This document shows positions 21,451-31,877 of a stretch of DNA of 64,000 nt, in pieces. This DNA is from Streptomyces sp. Tue 6430 (lineage in GTDB: Bacteria; Actinomycetota; Actinomycetes; Streptomycetales; Streptomycetaceae). The notes beneath the pieces were generated by a model, which saw nothing but the letters and a program-made list of their open reading frames with translations, had not been told where the DNA came from and did no database searches. A program made the translations under genes and the position numbers. The number at the start of each line of letters is the position of its first letter. Positions within the stretch are counted from its first letter, which is position 1. The stretch covers positions 1,674,001 to 1,738,000 of the forward strand of contig JAKGSH010000010.1 in assembly GCA_021568835.1 (NCBI GenBank). The letters run 5' to 3'.

Positions 21451-23427
21451 GTGCCTGTCTTCACACGGTCTCGTGACCTGCCCGCCTCCCCCGACGGCCC
21501 GCCCGACGACGCCGAGACGACCGAGGAGCCGGAGGCGAACGAGGAGCCAGAGGCAGCAGGGAAGCCGGAGGCGGCCGAAGCGGCCGAGGCAGCCGGGAAG
21601 CCGGAGGCGAACGAGGCACCGGAGACGACCGAGGAACCAGAGGCAGCAGGGAAGCCAAAGGCGGCCGAAGCACCGGAGGCGGCCGAGGCTCCGGAGACGG
21701 CCGAGGCACCGGAGGAGTCGGGCCGCGGGGCCGCGCCGTCGCGTACCCTCGCCGCCCGCGTCGCGTACCGGTGGGCCTGGCGGAGCCGCCGTCCGCGGGC
21801 GGCGCGCGCGCTGTGGTGGACGACGACCGTGCTGGCCCTGGTGCTCGTGCTCGGGGCCATGGTGCTGCCGAACCAGATCGGCCTGCTGCGGGCCGACCGG
21901 CTGATACGGCTGCCCGGCGAAGCGATCGTCTCGGCGGCCGTGCTGCTCTCGCTGCCGCGCCGCCCCCGGGTGGTGGCCGCGGCGGCGCTCGGGGCCGGCC
22001 TCGCGGCGCTGACCGTGGTCAACGTCCTGGACATGGCGTACTCCGAGTACCTGGGCCGCGGCTTCAACCTGGTCCTGGACTGGGGCCTGCTGGACGACGC
22101 GCAGTCCTACGTCGCGGACTCGATGGGCGGGACCACCGCCCTCGGCGCCACGATCGGCCTGTTCCTGCTGGTCGCCGTGCTGTTCGTCGTGATGGCCCTG
22201 GCCGCGGTGCGGCTGAGCGAGGTGCTGGCGCGGAACGTCCCCGCGGCGACCCGCGGCACGCTGATCGCCGGCACGGTCTGGATCACCTGCTCCGTCCTCT
22301 CCGTCCAGTACGCCGGACTGCCGCTCGCCTTCAACCGCGCGGTGAGCGCCGTCACCGTCAAGGCCAAGGACGTGCGGCAGACCCTCGCGGACGAGGCCGC
22401 GTTCGCGAAGGAGGCCCGCGCGGACGCCTTCGGCGACACCCCGCCCGACCAGCTCGTGCCCGACCTGCGCGGCAAGGACGTGATCTTCGCCTTCATCGAG
22501 AGCTACGGCCGCAGCGCGATCGAGGACCCGGTCATGTCCCCCGGCGTCGACCGAACGCTCACCGCGAGCACCGCCGCGCTGGCGAAGGCCGGCTACCGCG
22601 CGAAAAGCGGCTGGCTGACCTCGGCGACCTTCGGCGGCAGCAGTTGGCTCGGCCACTCCAGCACGCTGTCCGGACTGTGGATCGACAACCAGCAGCGCTA
22701 CCGCACGGTCATGAACAGCGACCGCCTCAGCCTGCCGAAGATCTTCAAGAAGACCGGGGCCTGGGACACGGTGGGCGTGATGCCCGGGATCCAGAAGGCG
22801 TGGCCCGAGCAGAAGCACTACGGCCTGGACAAGGTCTACAACGCCTTCCAGATGGGCTACCAGGGCCCGAAGTTCAGCTGGTCGACGATGCCGGACCAGT
22901 ACGCGCTGGAGGCGTTCCAGCGGCTGGAGCACGGCAGGGCCCGCGACAAGCCGCTGATGTCGGAGATCATCCTGACCTCCAGCCACCAGCCGTGGGCCCC
23001 GCTCCCCGAGATGGTCGACTGGAACGAGGTGGGCGACGGCTCGGTCTTCGACGGCATCCAGCAGGCCGGCGAGAAGGCGTCCGACGTCATCGCCGACTCC
23101 ACCAGGTCCCGCGAGGCGTACGGCAGGTCGATCGCGTACTCGGTGACGGCGCTGACCCAGTGGCTGGAGCGCTACGGCACCGAGGACACCGTCCTGGTCT
23201 TCCTCGGCGACCACCAGCCCATCGCCCGGGTCAGCGGCGAGAACGCCAGCCGTGACGTGCCGGTCTCGATCGTCGCCAAGGACCCGGCGGTCCTCGACAG
23301 GATCGCCGACTGGAAGTGGACCGATGGCCTCCGGCCGGCCCACGACGCCCCGGTCTGGAAGATGGACCTCTTCCGGGACCGCTTCCTGACGGCCTACGGG
23401 TCGACCCCGCACCCGACGAAGGGCTGA
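21451..23427 (+). CDS. LTA synthase-like membrane sulfatase with a Glu/Ala/Pro repeat tail
   Basis: 658 aa from GTG 21451 (GGAAGGAC upstream). The cytoplasmic N-terminus (about 15-90) is a degenerate repeat of EEPEA/AGKPEA-type units, encoded by imperfect direct DNA repeats (21500-21715). About four or five membrane segments follow (about 118-285), then an extracellular alkaline-phosphatase-fold domain. The domain has VIFAFIESYGRSA (metal-binding Glu), SATFGGSSWLGH (nucleophile region) and VFLGDHQPIARV (metal ligands). This matches the lipoteichoic acid synthase/sulfatase family, which transfers phosphoglycerol or similar groups. In Streptomyces the substrate is not established. It stands alone between the debranching gene and dusB. 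Confidence 0.82.
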   Translation: MPVFTRSRDLPASPDGPPDDAETTEEPEANEEPEAAGKPEAAEAAEAAGKPEANEAPETTEEPEAAGKPKAAEAPEAAEAPETAEAPEESGRGAAPSRTLAARVAYRWAWRSRRPRAARALWWTTTVLALVLVLGAMVLPNQIGLLRADRLIRLPGEAIVSAAVLLSLPRRPRVVAAAALGAGLAALTVVNVLDMAYSEYLGRGFNLVLDWGLLDDAQSYVADSMGGTTALGATIGLFLLVAVLFVVMALAAVRLSEVLARNVPAATRGTLIAGTVWITCSVLSVQYAGLPLAFNRAVSAVTVKAKDVRQTLADEAAFAKEARADAFGDTPPDQLVPDLRGKDVIFAFIESYGRSAIEDPVMSPGVDRTLTASTAALAKAGYRAKSGWLTSATFGGSSWLGHSSTLSGLWIDNQQRYRTVMNSDRLSLPKIFKKTGAWDTVGVMPGIQKAWPEQKHYGLDKVYNAFQMGYQGPKFSWSTMPDQYALEAFQRLEHGRARDKPLMSEIILTSSHQPWAPLPEMVDWNEVGDGSVFDGIQQAGEKASDVIADSTRSREAYGRSIAYSVTALTQWLERYGTEDTVLVFLGDHQPIARVSGENASRDVPVSIVAKDPAVLDRIADWKWTDGLRPAHDAPVWKMDLFRDRFLTAYGSTPHPTKG

Positions 23428-23519
23428 CCGGGATCCGGCGGGGGCGCGGAAAGGACTCCGGCAGGGGCCAGGAGAGGCGCGGGAGGGGCTCCGGCGGGGG
23501 GCGCGCGCCGTCGGGCGCC

Positions 23520-24689
23520 TCAGCCGCCGGAGGTGTCCAGCTCCGCTTCCTCGCCGACGCCCGCGCAGTCGTAGGGGTCCTTCAGCCAGCCGTCCGGGAG
23601 GACGACCCTGTTGTTGCCGGAGGTGCGCCCGCGGGGGCCGTCGGCGCCGGTGGGCCAGGGCTGGCCGAGGTCCAGTTCGTCGAGTCCGGCGCGGAGTTCC
23701 GCCAGGGAGGAGGTGATCGCGAGACGCCGCCGCATGTCGGAGCCGACGGCGAAGCCCTTGAGGTACCAGGCGACGTGCTTGCGGAAGTCGACGACGCCCT
23801 TGGACTCGTCGCCGATCCACTCGCCGAGGAGGGTGGCGTGCCGGACCATGACGTCGGCGACCTCGCGGAGGGAGGGCCGCGCGACGTCCTCGGTCCGCCC
23901 CTCGAAGGCGGCGACCAGGTCGGCGAACAGCCACGGCCGGCCCAGGCAGCCGCGGCCGACGACCACGCCGTCGCACCCCGTCTCGCGCACCATCCGCAGC
24001 GCGTCCCCGGCCGACCAGATGTCGCCGTTGCCGAGGACGGGGATCTCCGGGACGTGCTCCTTCAGACGGGCGATCGCCTCCCAGTCGGCGGTGCCGCCGT
24101 AGTGCTGGGCGGCGGTGCGGCCGTGCAGCGCGATGGCGGTGACGCCCTCCTCGACGGCGATGCGGCCGGCGTCGAGGTAGGTGATGTGGTCGTCGTCGAT
24201 GCCCTTGCGCATCTTCATGGTGACGGGGAGGTCCCCGGCGCCGCCGACGGCCTCGCGGAGGATGGCGCGCAGCAGGTTGCGCTTGTAGGGGAGGGCGGAG
24301 CCGCCGCCCTTGCGGGTGACCTTCGGGACCGGGCAGCCGAAGTTCAGGTCGATGTGGTCGGCCAGGCCCTCCTCCGCGATCATGCGGACGGCCTTGCCGA
24401 CGGTCGCCGGGTCCACGCCGTACAGCTGGATCGAACGCGGCTTCTCGCTCGCGTCGAAGTGGATCAGCTGCATGGTCTTCTCGTTGCGCTCGACCAGCGC
24501 CCGGGTCGTGATCATCTCGCTCACGAACAGGCCCTTGCCCCCACTGGCCCCATCCTTTGATTCGCCTCCGGCGAAGTCCCGGCACAGGGTGCGGAAGGGC
24601 GCGTTGGTGATACCGGCCATGGGGGCGAGGACGACCGGCGGCTGGACGGTGTGCGGGCCGATCTGCAGGGGGGACACGGGCGTGGACAT
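23520..24689 (-). CDS. dusB: tRNA-dihydrouridine synthase
   Basis: 389 aa from ATG 24689. An in-frame ATG 24707 would add six residues. FMN-dependent reduction of uridine to dihydrouridine in tRNA. Visible: LAPMAGITNAPFR (start of the TIM barrel), IQLYGVDP, DLNFGCPVPKV (catalytic Cys), KMRKGIDDDH, IALHGRTAAQHYGG, GNGDIWS and GVVVGRGCLGRPWLF (phosphate grip). A C-terminal helical domain follows. Length is typical for actinobacterial DusB. It is convergent with the sulfatase-like gene and divergent from the MFS gene. Confidence 0.93.
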   Translation of the reverse strand: MSTPVSPLQIGPHTVQPPVVLAPMAGITNAPFRTLCRDFAGGESKDGASGGKGLFVSEMITTRALVERNEKTMQLIHFDASEKPRSIQLYGVDPATVGKAVRMIAEEGLADHIDLNFGCPVPKVTRKGGGSALPYKRNLLRAILREAVGGAGDLPVTMKMRKGIDDDHITYLDAGRIAVEEGVTAIALHGRTAAQHYGGTADWEAIARLKEHVPEIPVLGNGDIWSAGDALRMVRETGCDGVVVGRGCLGRPWLFADLVAAFEGRTEDVARPSLREVADVMVRHATLLGEWIGDESKGVVDFRKHVAWYLKGFAVGSDMRRRLAITSSLAELRAGLDELDLGQPWPTGADGPRGRTSGNNRVVLPDGWLKDPYDCAGVGEEAELDTSGG

Positions 24690-24785
24690 CCGCCCATTGT
24701 GACCCATCGGCCCGGCACCCCTCGACGATGACCGTGCAACAGTCATTAGTTAACCGCACTATCGAAATCGGCGTACCATGACCGC

Positions 24786-26231
24786 ATGCCCGAGCTGAGC
24801 CGGCGACGACGTCTCCTCGTTCTCGCGATCTGCTGCATGAGCCTGCTGATCGTGAGCCTCGACAACACGGTCCTCAACGTCGCCCTTCCCGCGATGGGGC
24901 GCGATCTGCACGCCGGTACCTCCGGTCTCCAGTGGACGATCGACGCCTACACCCTCGTCCTCGCGTCCCTGCTGATGTTCGCCGGGTCCACCGCCGACCG
25001 GATCGGCCGCAGGAAGGTCTTCCTCACGGGCCTGGTCGTGTTCTCGCTCGGCTCCCTGCTCTGCTCCCTCGCCCCCGACCTCGAACTGCTGGTCGCGGCC
25101 CGCATGGTGCAGGCGGTCGGCGGCTCGATGCTCAACCCGGTCGCCATGTCGATCATCACCAACACGTTCACGGACCCGCGCGAGCGCGCCCGCGCCATCG
25201 GCGCGTGGGGTGCGGTCGTCGGCATCTCCATGGCCGCCGGGCCCCTGATCGGCGGCCTGCTGGTGGAGTCCGTCGGCTGGCGCTCCATCTTCTGGGTCAA
25301 CCTGCCGGTCGGCCTCGCCGCCCTCCTGCTGACCCTGCGCCACGTCCCCGAGTCCCGCGCCCCGAAGGCCCGCCGCCCCGACCCGGTCGGCCAGCTCCTG
25401 GTCATCGTCCTCTTCGGCTGCCTGACGTACGCGATCATCGAGGCGCCCGAGGCCGGGCCCGGCACCAGCCTGCCCTTCGCCGCGGTCGCCCTCGCCGCCC
25501 TGCTCGGGCTCCTGTACCACGAGCCTCGCCGCGACGAACCCCTGATCGACCTGCGGTTCTTCCGGTCGGCGCCGTTCAGCGGGGCGACCGTGATCGCCGT
25601 CAGCGCCTTCGCGGCGCTCGGCGGGTTCCTGTTCCTGTCCACGCTGTACCTCCAGAACGTCCGCGGCCTCGACGCCCTCCACGCCGGCCTGTGGATGCTG
25701 CCGATGGCCCTCCCGACCTTCCTGTGCGCCCCCCTGTCCGGGCGGCTCGTCGGCAGTCGGGGTCCACGGGTGCCCCTGTTGGTCGCCGGCCTCGCGATGA
25801 CCGCGAGCGGCGTGCTGTTCGCGGCGTTCGACGCGGAGACCTCCGACACCACGATGTTCCTCGGCTACGCGCTGTTCGGCATCGGCTTCGGCTTCGTGAA
25901 CGCCCCCATCACCAACACCGCGGTGTCGGGGATGCCCCGCGCCCAGGCCGGGGTCGCCGCCGCCGTCGCCTCCACCAGCCGGCAGCTCGGCCAGACCCTC
26001 GGGGTCGCGGTGGTCGGGGCGGTGCTCGCGGCGGGCATCGGGGCGTCGGCGTACCGCGAGACGTTCGTGGCGGCGGCGGTGCCGGGCTGGTGGATCCTCG
26101 CCGGGTGCGGGGCGCTGGTGCTGGTGGTGGGCCTGGTGAGCAGCGGTCCGTGGGCCCGGGGCACGGCCGAGCGGGCGGCGGAACGGCTGGCCTCTCCCGA
26201 GATCCGCGAGCACGCGGGGCTGAGCGCGTAG
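24786..26231 (+). CDS. MFS multidrug exporter, DHA2 (EmrB/QacA) family
   Basis: 481 aa with 14 predicted membrane segments. Signatures: LDNTVLNVALPAMGRDL (motif D1 of 14-TMS exporters), GSTADRIGRRKVFLTGL (motif A) and RAIGAWGAVVGISMAAGPLIGGLLVE (antiporter motif C). Proton-coupled export of drugs or metabolites is likely, but the substrate is unknown. The start at 24786 is preceded eight bases earlier by an out-of-frame ATG (24778) opening a six-codon frame that overlaps it. The 90-bp divergent gap to dusB contains an AT-rich stretch (cattagttaacc) that could be a repressor site, but no regulator gene is adjacent. Confidence 0.9.
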   Translation: MPELSRRRRLLVLAICCMSLLIVSLDNTVLNVALPAMGRDLHAGTSGLQWTIDAYTLVLASLLMFAGSTADRIGRRKVFLTGLVVFSLGSLLCSLAPDLELLVAARMVQAVGGSMLNPVAMSIITNTFTDPRERARAIGAWGAVVGISMAAGPLIGGLLVESVGWRSIFWVNLPVGLAALLLTLRHVPESRAPKARRPDPVGQLLVIVLFGCLTYAIIEAPEAGPGTSLPFAAVALAALLGLLYHEPRRDEPLIDLRFFRSAPFSGATVIAVSAFAALGGFLFLSTLYLQNVRGLDALHAGLWMLPMALPTFLCAPLSGRLVGSRGPRVPLLVAGLAMTASGVLFAAFDAETSDTTMFLGYALFGIGFGFVNAPITNTAVSGMPRAQAGVAAAVASTSRQLGQTLGVAVVGAVLAAGIGASAYRETFVAAAVPGWWILAGCGALVLVVGLVSSGPWARGTAERAAERLASPEIREHAGLSA

Positions 26232-26325
26232 CGCCCTGCGGCCGGCTCAGGGGTGACGGGCTCGGACCGTCACCGGCCGGGCGGCGTCGTCCCGGGACGG
26301 GCGTGCCCGCGCCGCGGGGCCGCGG

Positions 26326-26380
26326 GGTGCCGCGGGACTGCGGGGGTGCCGCGGGACTGCGGGGGTGCCGCGGGACTGCG
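26326..26380. repeat. 19-bp tandem repeat, almost three copies
   Basis: Units ggtgccgcgggactgcggg at 26326, 26345 and 26364 (the last incomplete) lie between the convergent MFS and P-type ATPase genes. Confidence 0.8.
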
Positions 26381-26397
26381 TCTCTCGGGAACCGTGG

Positions 26398-29300
26398 TCA
26401 CGCCCGTTGTGGGGCCGGGCCGGGCCGGTACTTCAGCAGCAGTTCCTCCACCCCGGGCAGCGCCCTCTGGCCCGCCAGGGCCAGCGCCATCGCCGCCAGG
26501 ACTCCCGCCCAGGCCAGCGGGCCCAGGGGCGTGCAGCCGAAGAACTGACTGGCGCCCGGCGTCTCCACCAGCGCGAACAGGACCGCCGCCGAGCCCAGGG
26601 ACGTGAGGCGCACCAGGGAGCTGCCCCGGCGGTCGGCCAGGGTCTGGGCCAGTTGCGTGCCCACCACCGCGCACAGGGCCATCGTGGTCGAGCGCCGGTT
26701 CGTGCCCGGGGTGAAGCGGCCGATGAGCCAGGCGACGGTGGCGCCCAGGCAGGTGGTGAGGGCCCGGTGGCGGATCTGCCGGACGAGGGGGGCGCCGAGG
26801 AGGGCCGTGCCCAGGGGCGCGCCGGTCTCCGGGGCGTCGGCCTCCTCCTCGGTGGTCACCGCCACCGCCATCGCCGGGAACAGGTCCGTGAACAGGTTGA
26901 CCAGCAGCATCTGCCGGGTGGACAGGGGCGCGGAGCCCGACAGCAGGGTGCCGAGGACGCCGAAGCCGACCTCGCCCGCGTTGCCGCCGATGAGGATGGC
27001 GATGGCGTCGGCCACGCTGTGCCAGAGCGAACGGCCCTCCTGGACGGCCTCGATGAGGACCGAGAGGTCGTCGCCGGTGACGACGAGGTCGGCGGCGTTG
27101 CGGGCGGCGGCCGAGCCGCGGGCGCTGATGCCGACGCCGATGTCGGCGGCGCGGATCGCGGCGGCGTCGTTGGCGCCGTCGCCGACCATGCCGACGACCC
27201 GGCCCGCGTCCCTGAGGGCCTCGACGACCTGGAGCTTCTGCTCGGGCGCCACGCGGGCGACGACGTCGGCGTCCCGGAGCATCCGGGAGCGCACGGAGCG
27301 GTCGGCGGCGGCGAGTTCGTCGCCGGTGACCACGTTCGCGTCGTCCGGCCAGCCCAGTTCGACGGCGATGGCGTGAGCGGTCCGCGGATGGTCGCCGGTC
27401 AGCACGACGGGCCGTACGCCCGCCTCCCGCAGCCCGTGGACCAGGGCCGGTGAGGTCTCGCGCGGCACGTCGGCGAGGGCCACGAGCCCGGTGAACTCCA
27501 GCCCCTCCAGAGGTGCTTCGAGGACGTCCGCCGCCTCCTCGCCGTCCGCCAGCGGGCGCTGGGCCACCGCCAGGACCCGCAGGCCGTCGGCGGCGAGGGA
27601 CTGGGAGCGGTCGTGCAGATCGGAGGGCAGGCCGGAGCAGGTGGACAGGACGGTCTCCGGGGCCCCCTTGACGACCAGGAAGGGCGGGCCTTCGGCGGCC
27701 TGCCCGACCGCGGCCGCGTAGCCGCGGCCGGCCTCGAAGGGCAGCCCTTCGCTCTGCCGCCAGCCGGGGTCCGGCCCGGCGGCGTCCAGGACGGCCTCGT
27801 CGGTGGCGTGCGCCGGGCGGTGCGGGTCGCCGCCGAGGCGGGGGCAGGCGCGGGCCGCGGCGCGCAGGGGGGCGGCGACGGCCGGGTCGGCCGGGTCGGT
27901 GAGTGGGTGGACCGTGCCGTCCGGGCCGGCCACCCGGACCAGGCGCAGCCGGTTCTCGGTGAGGGTGCCGGTCTTGTCGAAGCAGACGGTGTCCATCCGG
28001 CCCAGCGCCTCCAGCGTGCGCGGGGTGCGGACGAGGAGGCCGCGGCTGCTGAGCCGGCGGGCGGCGGCGAGCTGCGCGACCGTGGCGACCAGGGGCAGCC
28101 CCTCGGGCACGGCGGCCACGGCGACGGCGACCCCGCCGCTCACGGCCCGGCGGACCGGGGTGCCCCGCAGCAGTGCCAGGCCGGTCACCGCGGCGCCGCC
28201 CGCCAGGGTCAGCGGCATGGCCTTGCGGGTGATCTCCTGGAGGCGGGCCTGCACCCCGGCGGCCGACGGGACGCGGGCGGCGAGGGAGACGGCGCGGGCG
28301 GCCTCGGTGCGGTCGCCGGTGTCGACGACGAGGGCCCGGGCGCGCCCCGCCACCACGGTCGTGCCCTCGAACACCATGCACCGCCGTTCCGCGACGGGGG
28401 CCTTCGGAGTGGGGTCCACGGCCTTGCCGACCGGCAGGGACTCGCCGGTCAGCGCCGACTCGTCGACCTCCAGCCCGTCCTCCCACAGCAGGCGGGCGTC
28501 GGCGGGCACGACGTCGTCGGCCGTGAGGTCGATGACGCGGCCGGGACCGAGTTCGGCGGCGTCGACCACGTGCGTGGCCGTGCCGTCGTCGGCGACCCGC
28601 GCCTTCTGCTGCTGTCCCGCGAGCAGCCCGGACAGGGCGCGCTCGGCCCGCAGCCGCTGGAAGCCGCCGACCAGGGCGTTCAGGTCGAGGGCGCCGATGA
28701 CCAGCAGGGCGTCCACGACCGAGCCGAGGATCGCGGACGCGGCCGAGCCGACGACCAGGACCGGGGTGAGCGGGTCGTCCAGTTCGCGCCGCACGGCCCG
28801 GGCGAGCTGCCCCGACCAGCGCGCCGGGGCCAGCGCGGGAAGGCGTACGACCGTGTCGGCGGCCGTGCGCACCCGGGCCGCCGCCCGTTCCGCGGGACCC
28901 GGTCGCGGGGGTGCCTCGCGCTCCAGCCGGTCCCGTACGTCGTCCGGGTGCAGGGCGTGCCAGGGGACCCGGGGCCGGGGGTGCGGCGGGCGGGCCAGGG
29001 CGACGCCGAGGGCGGCGCGCGCTCCGGTCAGCAGGGCCAGCGCGGCGCCCGCGTCGACGGGCGCGTGCCGCAGGCCCGGCAGCAAGGAGCCGGGACTCCT
29101 CCCGCGGGACTCGCCGACGGCCACGAGCAGGCCGGACAGCGCGGCGCCGGACCGGGCCAGGGTCTGCGACCGGCCGCCGACCCGGCGGGCCGCCGTCACG
29201 GCGGTCAGCAGCCGCCACACGTCCGCCAGGCCGTGCGGGGCGAGGACGTCGGCGCCCCACACCACCTGACCGTCCTCGTCGGTGAGGGCGACGGCCACGT

Positions 29301-30784
29301 CGCCCCGCAGGAGACCGGCGGTGACGTCGGCGTCGCCGTGGGGGCGGGGGCGGGCGACCGTGACGACACCGCCCTCGCCGCGCAGTTCGTCGACCACCTC
29401 GCCCAACGGGCGGTCCGCGGCCACGACCTGGTCGGCGAGGCCGGTGAAGTCGGCCAGTGCCGGGTCGTCGACGACCACGACGCGCAGGCCGGCCCGGCGG
29501 GCGGCGTCCAGGACGGGCTCGGTCCACGGGTCGGCGCCCGCGCCGGGCCCGCGGAGCGCGCCGGGGTGCAGGACGACCGTCCGGGCCATCTCCAGCTGCC
29601 GCAGCCGGTCCGGGTCGCGCACCAGCACGCCCTCGCGGGAGAGCGCGCAGCTGAGGGCGGCGTGGAAGACGGCGGGCCCGTACCGCGCCGCCTTCGGGGA
29701 ACCGGCCAGGACCGCCTCCGCCGACTCGGCGAGGTCGTGCTTGACGAGCAGCGCCGCCACCGCGCCGAGGACGCTGCCGGCCGAGGCGTGGGCGGCGTAC
29801 TCCTGGGCCGGGGAGGTGCGCAGCGGCGGCCGCAGGGACGGGTCGGCGGGCACGCTGTGCCGGTGCGGGGCGCACAGGTGGTCGTGGACGGGCTCGAAGG
29901 CGGCCGTCCGCACCGCCGCCTCCGCGAGCTGGACGGTGCGCAGCACGCCGTCCAGCACCAGCGAGGTCGGGGTGTGCCCGGCACCGTGCACGGCCGCGTT
30001 CACGACGGCGAGGGCGACCTCCATGCGGGTGTCGCCCAAGCGGGCCCGCAGCCAGGAGCGGAAGCGGGGGTTCTCGCGCAGCAGCGTGACCGCGGCGGTC
30101 ACCAGCCGCGGTGACGGTGGCAGCCGCATGGCGGACCCCGCCAGCGCGGCCGCGGCGCCCGCCGCGTCGGCCGCGAGGGTCTCGGCGGCGGTCCGTACGG
30201 AGGCCGGATCGCCGGGGTGCCCCAGCTCCTCCACGTCGTCCTCGGCGGGGACCAGCCCGTGCCGCTCCGCGAGCGCCTCCGCCCGCTCCACGACGCTGTC
30301 GCTCACGGCCTCCTCGACCGCCACCACGACCAGCCGCGCCAGCCCGCTGTCCCAGTAGGCGAGGGCGACGTCCGGATGCTCGGCGAGCGCGGCGGCCACG
30401 CGACGGGCCCGGTGTTCGAGGGAACGGGTGCGGGAGGTGGCGCCGGCGGGGGCCTCGGCGTCCGCCGGGCGGGGCGGCTTTCCGGGGGCGGTCTCCCGAG
30501 GGGGCCTCCCCGGGCGTGGTCTCCCCGGGGGCGGCCTCGCGCAGGGACAGGTGGGTGCGGGTGCCGGCGCGCCAGTGGGGGGAGGTGCCCGGAAGGGCGG
30601 CGCGGGCGACCCGGGCCAGCCGCAGTGCGGAGTCCGCGGCCCGTACTCCCGCCCTGGCCGTGCCCGCGACCGCGCCGGCGGCGGCGCCCACGGCCGGGGC
30701 CGTACCGCGGGCGAGCAGGCGCGGCCCGGCCAGGACCAGCCCGGCGGCGGCCGCCGCGGGGCGGGTGAGGACTCCCCCGGCCAT
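26398..30784 (-). CDS. Very large CtpI-like cation-translocating P-type ATPase, one frameshift
   Basis: About 1460 aa after correction. ATG 30784 overlaps the upstream gene (ATGA). The long N-terminal extension (about 600 aa, Ala/Arg-rich with weak hydrophobic stretches) is typical of actinobacterial CtpI-like ATPases. The ATPase core follows: ALTGESLPV, the membrane motif AAVPEGLPLVATV, the phosphorylation site FDKTGTLTEN, VVKGAPE, and GDGANDAAAIRAADIGVGI. A C-terminal group of membrane segments ends the protein. The ion is unknown and may be calcium or magnesium, as the PEGLP motif occurs in P2-type pumps. The N-terminal segment (MAGGVLTRP onward) is in another frame from about 30488 upstream. 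An extra base in the C/G run at 30484-30488 explains it. Confidence 0.85.
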
Positions 30785-31269
30785 CACTCGCCCTCGGCAT
30801 CCCGTGCGGCACGCGACGACGTCGCGTGGTGCGAGGGCAGCCTGCCGGAGGGGGTCGCGGGCGCCGTCGCGCGCTCCGCCGCGGCGGCCCCCGCCGAGTG
30901 CCCGGCGAGCACCTTGGGCGTGGGCGGTGCGCCGGACGCGTCGCCCGCGCCGCGCCTCTTGGTCTCGCCCGCGTCCGCGTCCGTGCCCGCCGTGTCGCCG
31001 TCCGTCCGCGGCCGCGGTCGCGGCTGGGTCAGCCAGGCCACCGCCGCCCCGGTGACCGCGACGGGCCACTCCACGACCCCGGCGACGCCGAGCACGCCCG
31101 CGCCGGTGTAGACGGCGAGCCGCCGCCCGCGCGGGGACACCGCGCCGACCTTGTCCAGTGCGCCCCCGGCGGCCCGGCCCACCAGGCCGGCGCCGGGCAC
31201 CCTGTTCAGCACCGAGGCGGCCGCCCGCAGCGGCTGGGGGAGTTCCCGTGTCGCGTTCTGCTCGGTCAT
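30784..31269 (-). CDS. Small membrane protein paired with the P-type ATPase
   Basis: 161 aa from ATG 31269, with GAGGAG upstream. The region contains a Gly/Ala-rich hydrophobic stretch (about 55-82, LAVYTGAGVLGVAGVVEWPVAV) and a long charged, Pro/Ala-rich C-terminal tail that looks disordered. I do not recognise a named family. The 4-bp overlap with the P-type ATPase start shows translational coupling, so it is probably an accessory or regulatory partner of that pump. Mycobacterial and Streptomyces CtpI-like genes often have such a neighbour. Confidence 0.7.
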   Translation of the reverse strand: MTEQNATRELPQPLRAAASVLNRVPGAGLVGRAAGGALDKVGAVSPRGRRLAVYTGAGVLGVAGVVEWPVAVTGAAVAWLTQPRPRPRTDGDTAGTDADAGETKRRGAGDASGAPPTPKVLAGHSAGAAAAERATAPATPSGRLPSHHATSSRAARDAEGE

Positions 31270-31554
31270 GGCTCTCACTCCTCGGGTGGCCCCCCTGTCC
31301 CCCGACCGCCCGAGTTCCCGCACCGCGGACCCTCACCCATGGGACGGGACAACCGTCCCCGGTTCCTCCCGGTCGGGGTCCGCCCCCGCTCCGGCAGGTC
31401 CGCGTGCGGCCGCTCCGGCCGGGCCCGGCCCCGGTGCGCCGTTCCCGTGCGTCCCCGGACGGCGAGCCCCGGTCCGGCCGACTCACCCCGCGGAACGCCC
31501 CGTTGATGTTGGACTTGTCGCGCACTCCCACCCGGGCCCGCCTCTGGAGGCAGC

Positions 31555-31761
31555 ATGTCGGAGATCAACACGAGCAAGGTGAGCCGCTGGGACCAGCACG
31601 GGCGCGAGCACGTCGTCCGGGTCCGGCGGGCGGGGAGCCGGCGCACGATCCGGTGCGAGACGTGCGGCTGGTGCCAGGGCGCCCAGTTCCTGCCCTGGCT
31701 GAAGGCGGAGGAGCACCTGGCGCAGGCCCATCAGGCGACGGTGGACCCCGCGGGGGCGTAG
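31555..31761 (+). CDS. Small protein with a C2H2-type zinc-binding pattern
   Basis: 68 aa. The ATG at 31555 follows CTGGAGGCAGC. A basic N-terminal half (DQHGREHVVRVRRAGSRRT) precedes CETCGWCQ and a helix ending EEHLAQAHQ, giving a Cys-x2-Cys ... His-x4-His spacing reminiscent of a zinc finger. Function is unknown. It could bind nucleic acid or be a protein-interaction module. It is a free-standing gene, convergent with glyS and sharing its terminator. Confidence 0.65.
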   Translation: MSEINTSKVSRWDQHGREHVVRVRRAGSRRTIRCETCGWCQGAQFLPWLKAEEHLAQAHQATVDPAGA

Positions 31762-31825
31762 CCCCGGCGGCGAGGCCCCCGAGCGCGGGGACTCCCCCGC
31801 CGCCCCGGACTCCACGGCGGCACCA

Positions 31826-31863
31826 CGAAGCCCCCGGCTCCGGGAAGGGAGCCGGGGGCTTCG
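31826..31863. terminator. Bidirectional hairpin terminator
   Basis: A perfect 16-bp inverted repeat (arms 31826-31841 and 31848-31863, 6-nt loop) lies between the small zinc protein gene and glyS. Confidence 0.85.
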
Positions 31864-31877
31864 GTCGGTGCCGGGGC

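Noticed and set aside
24778..24798. Six-codon frame overlapping the MFS start as a regulatory leader peptide
   Set aside because: It has no ribosome binding site of its own and its codons show no enrichment. Chance overlap is likely.
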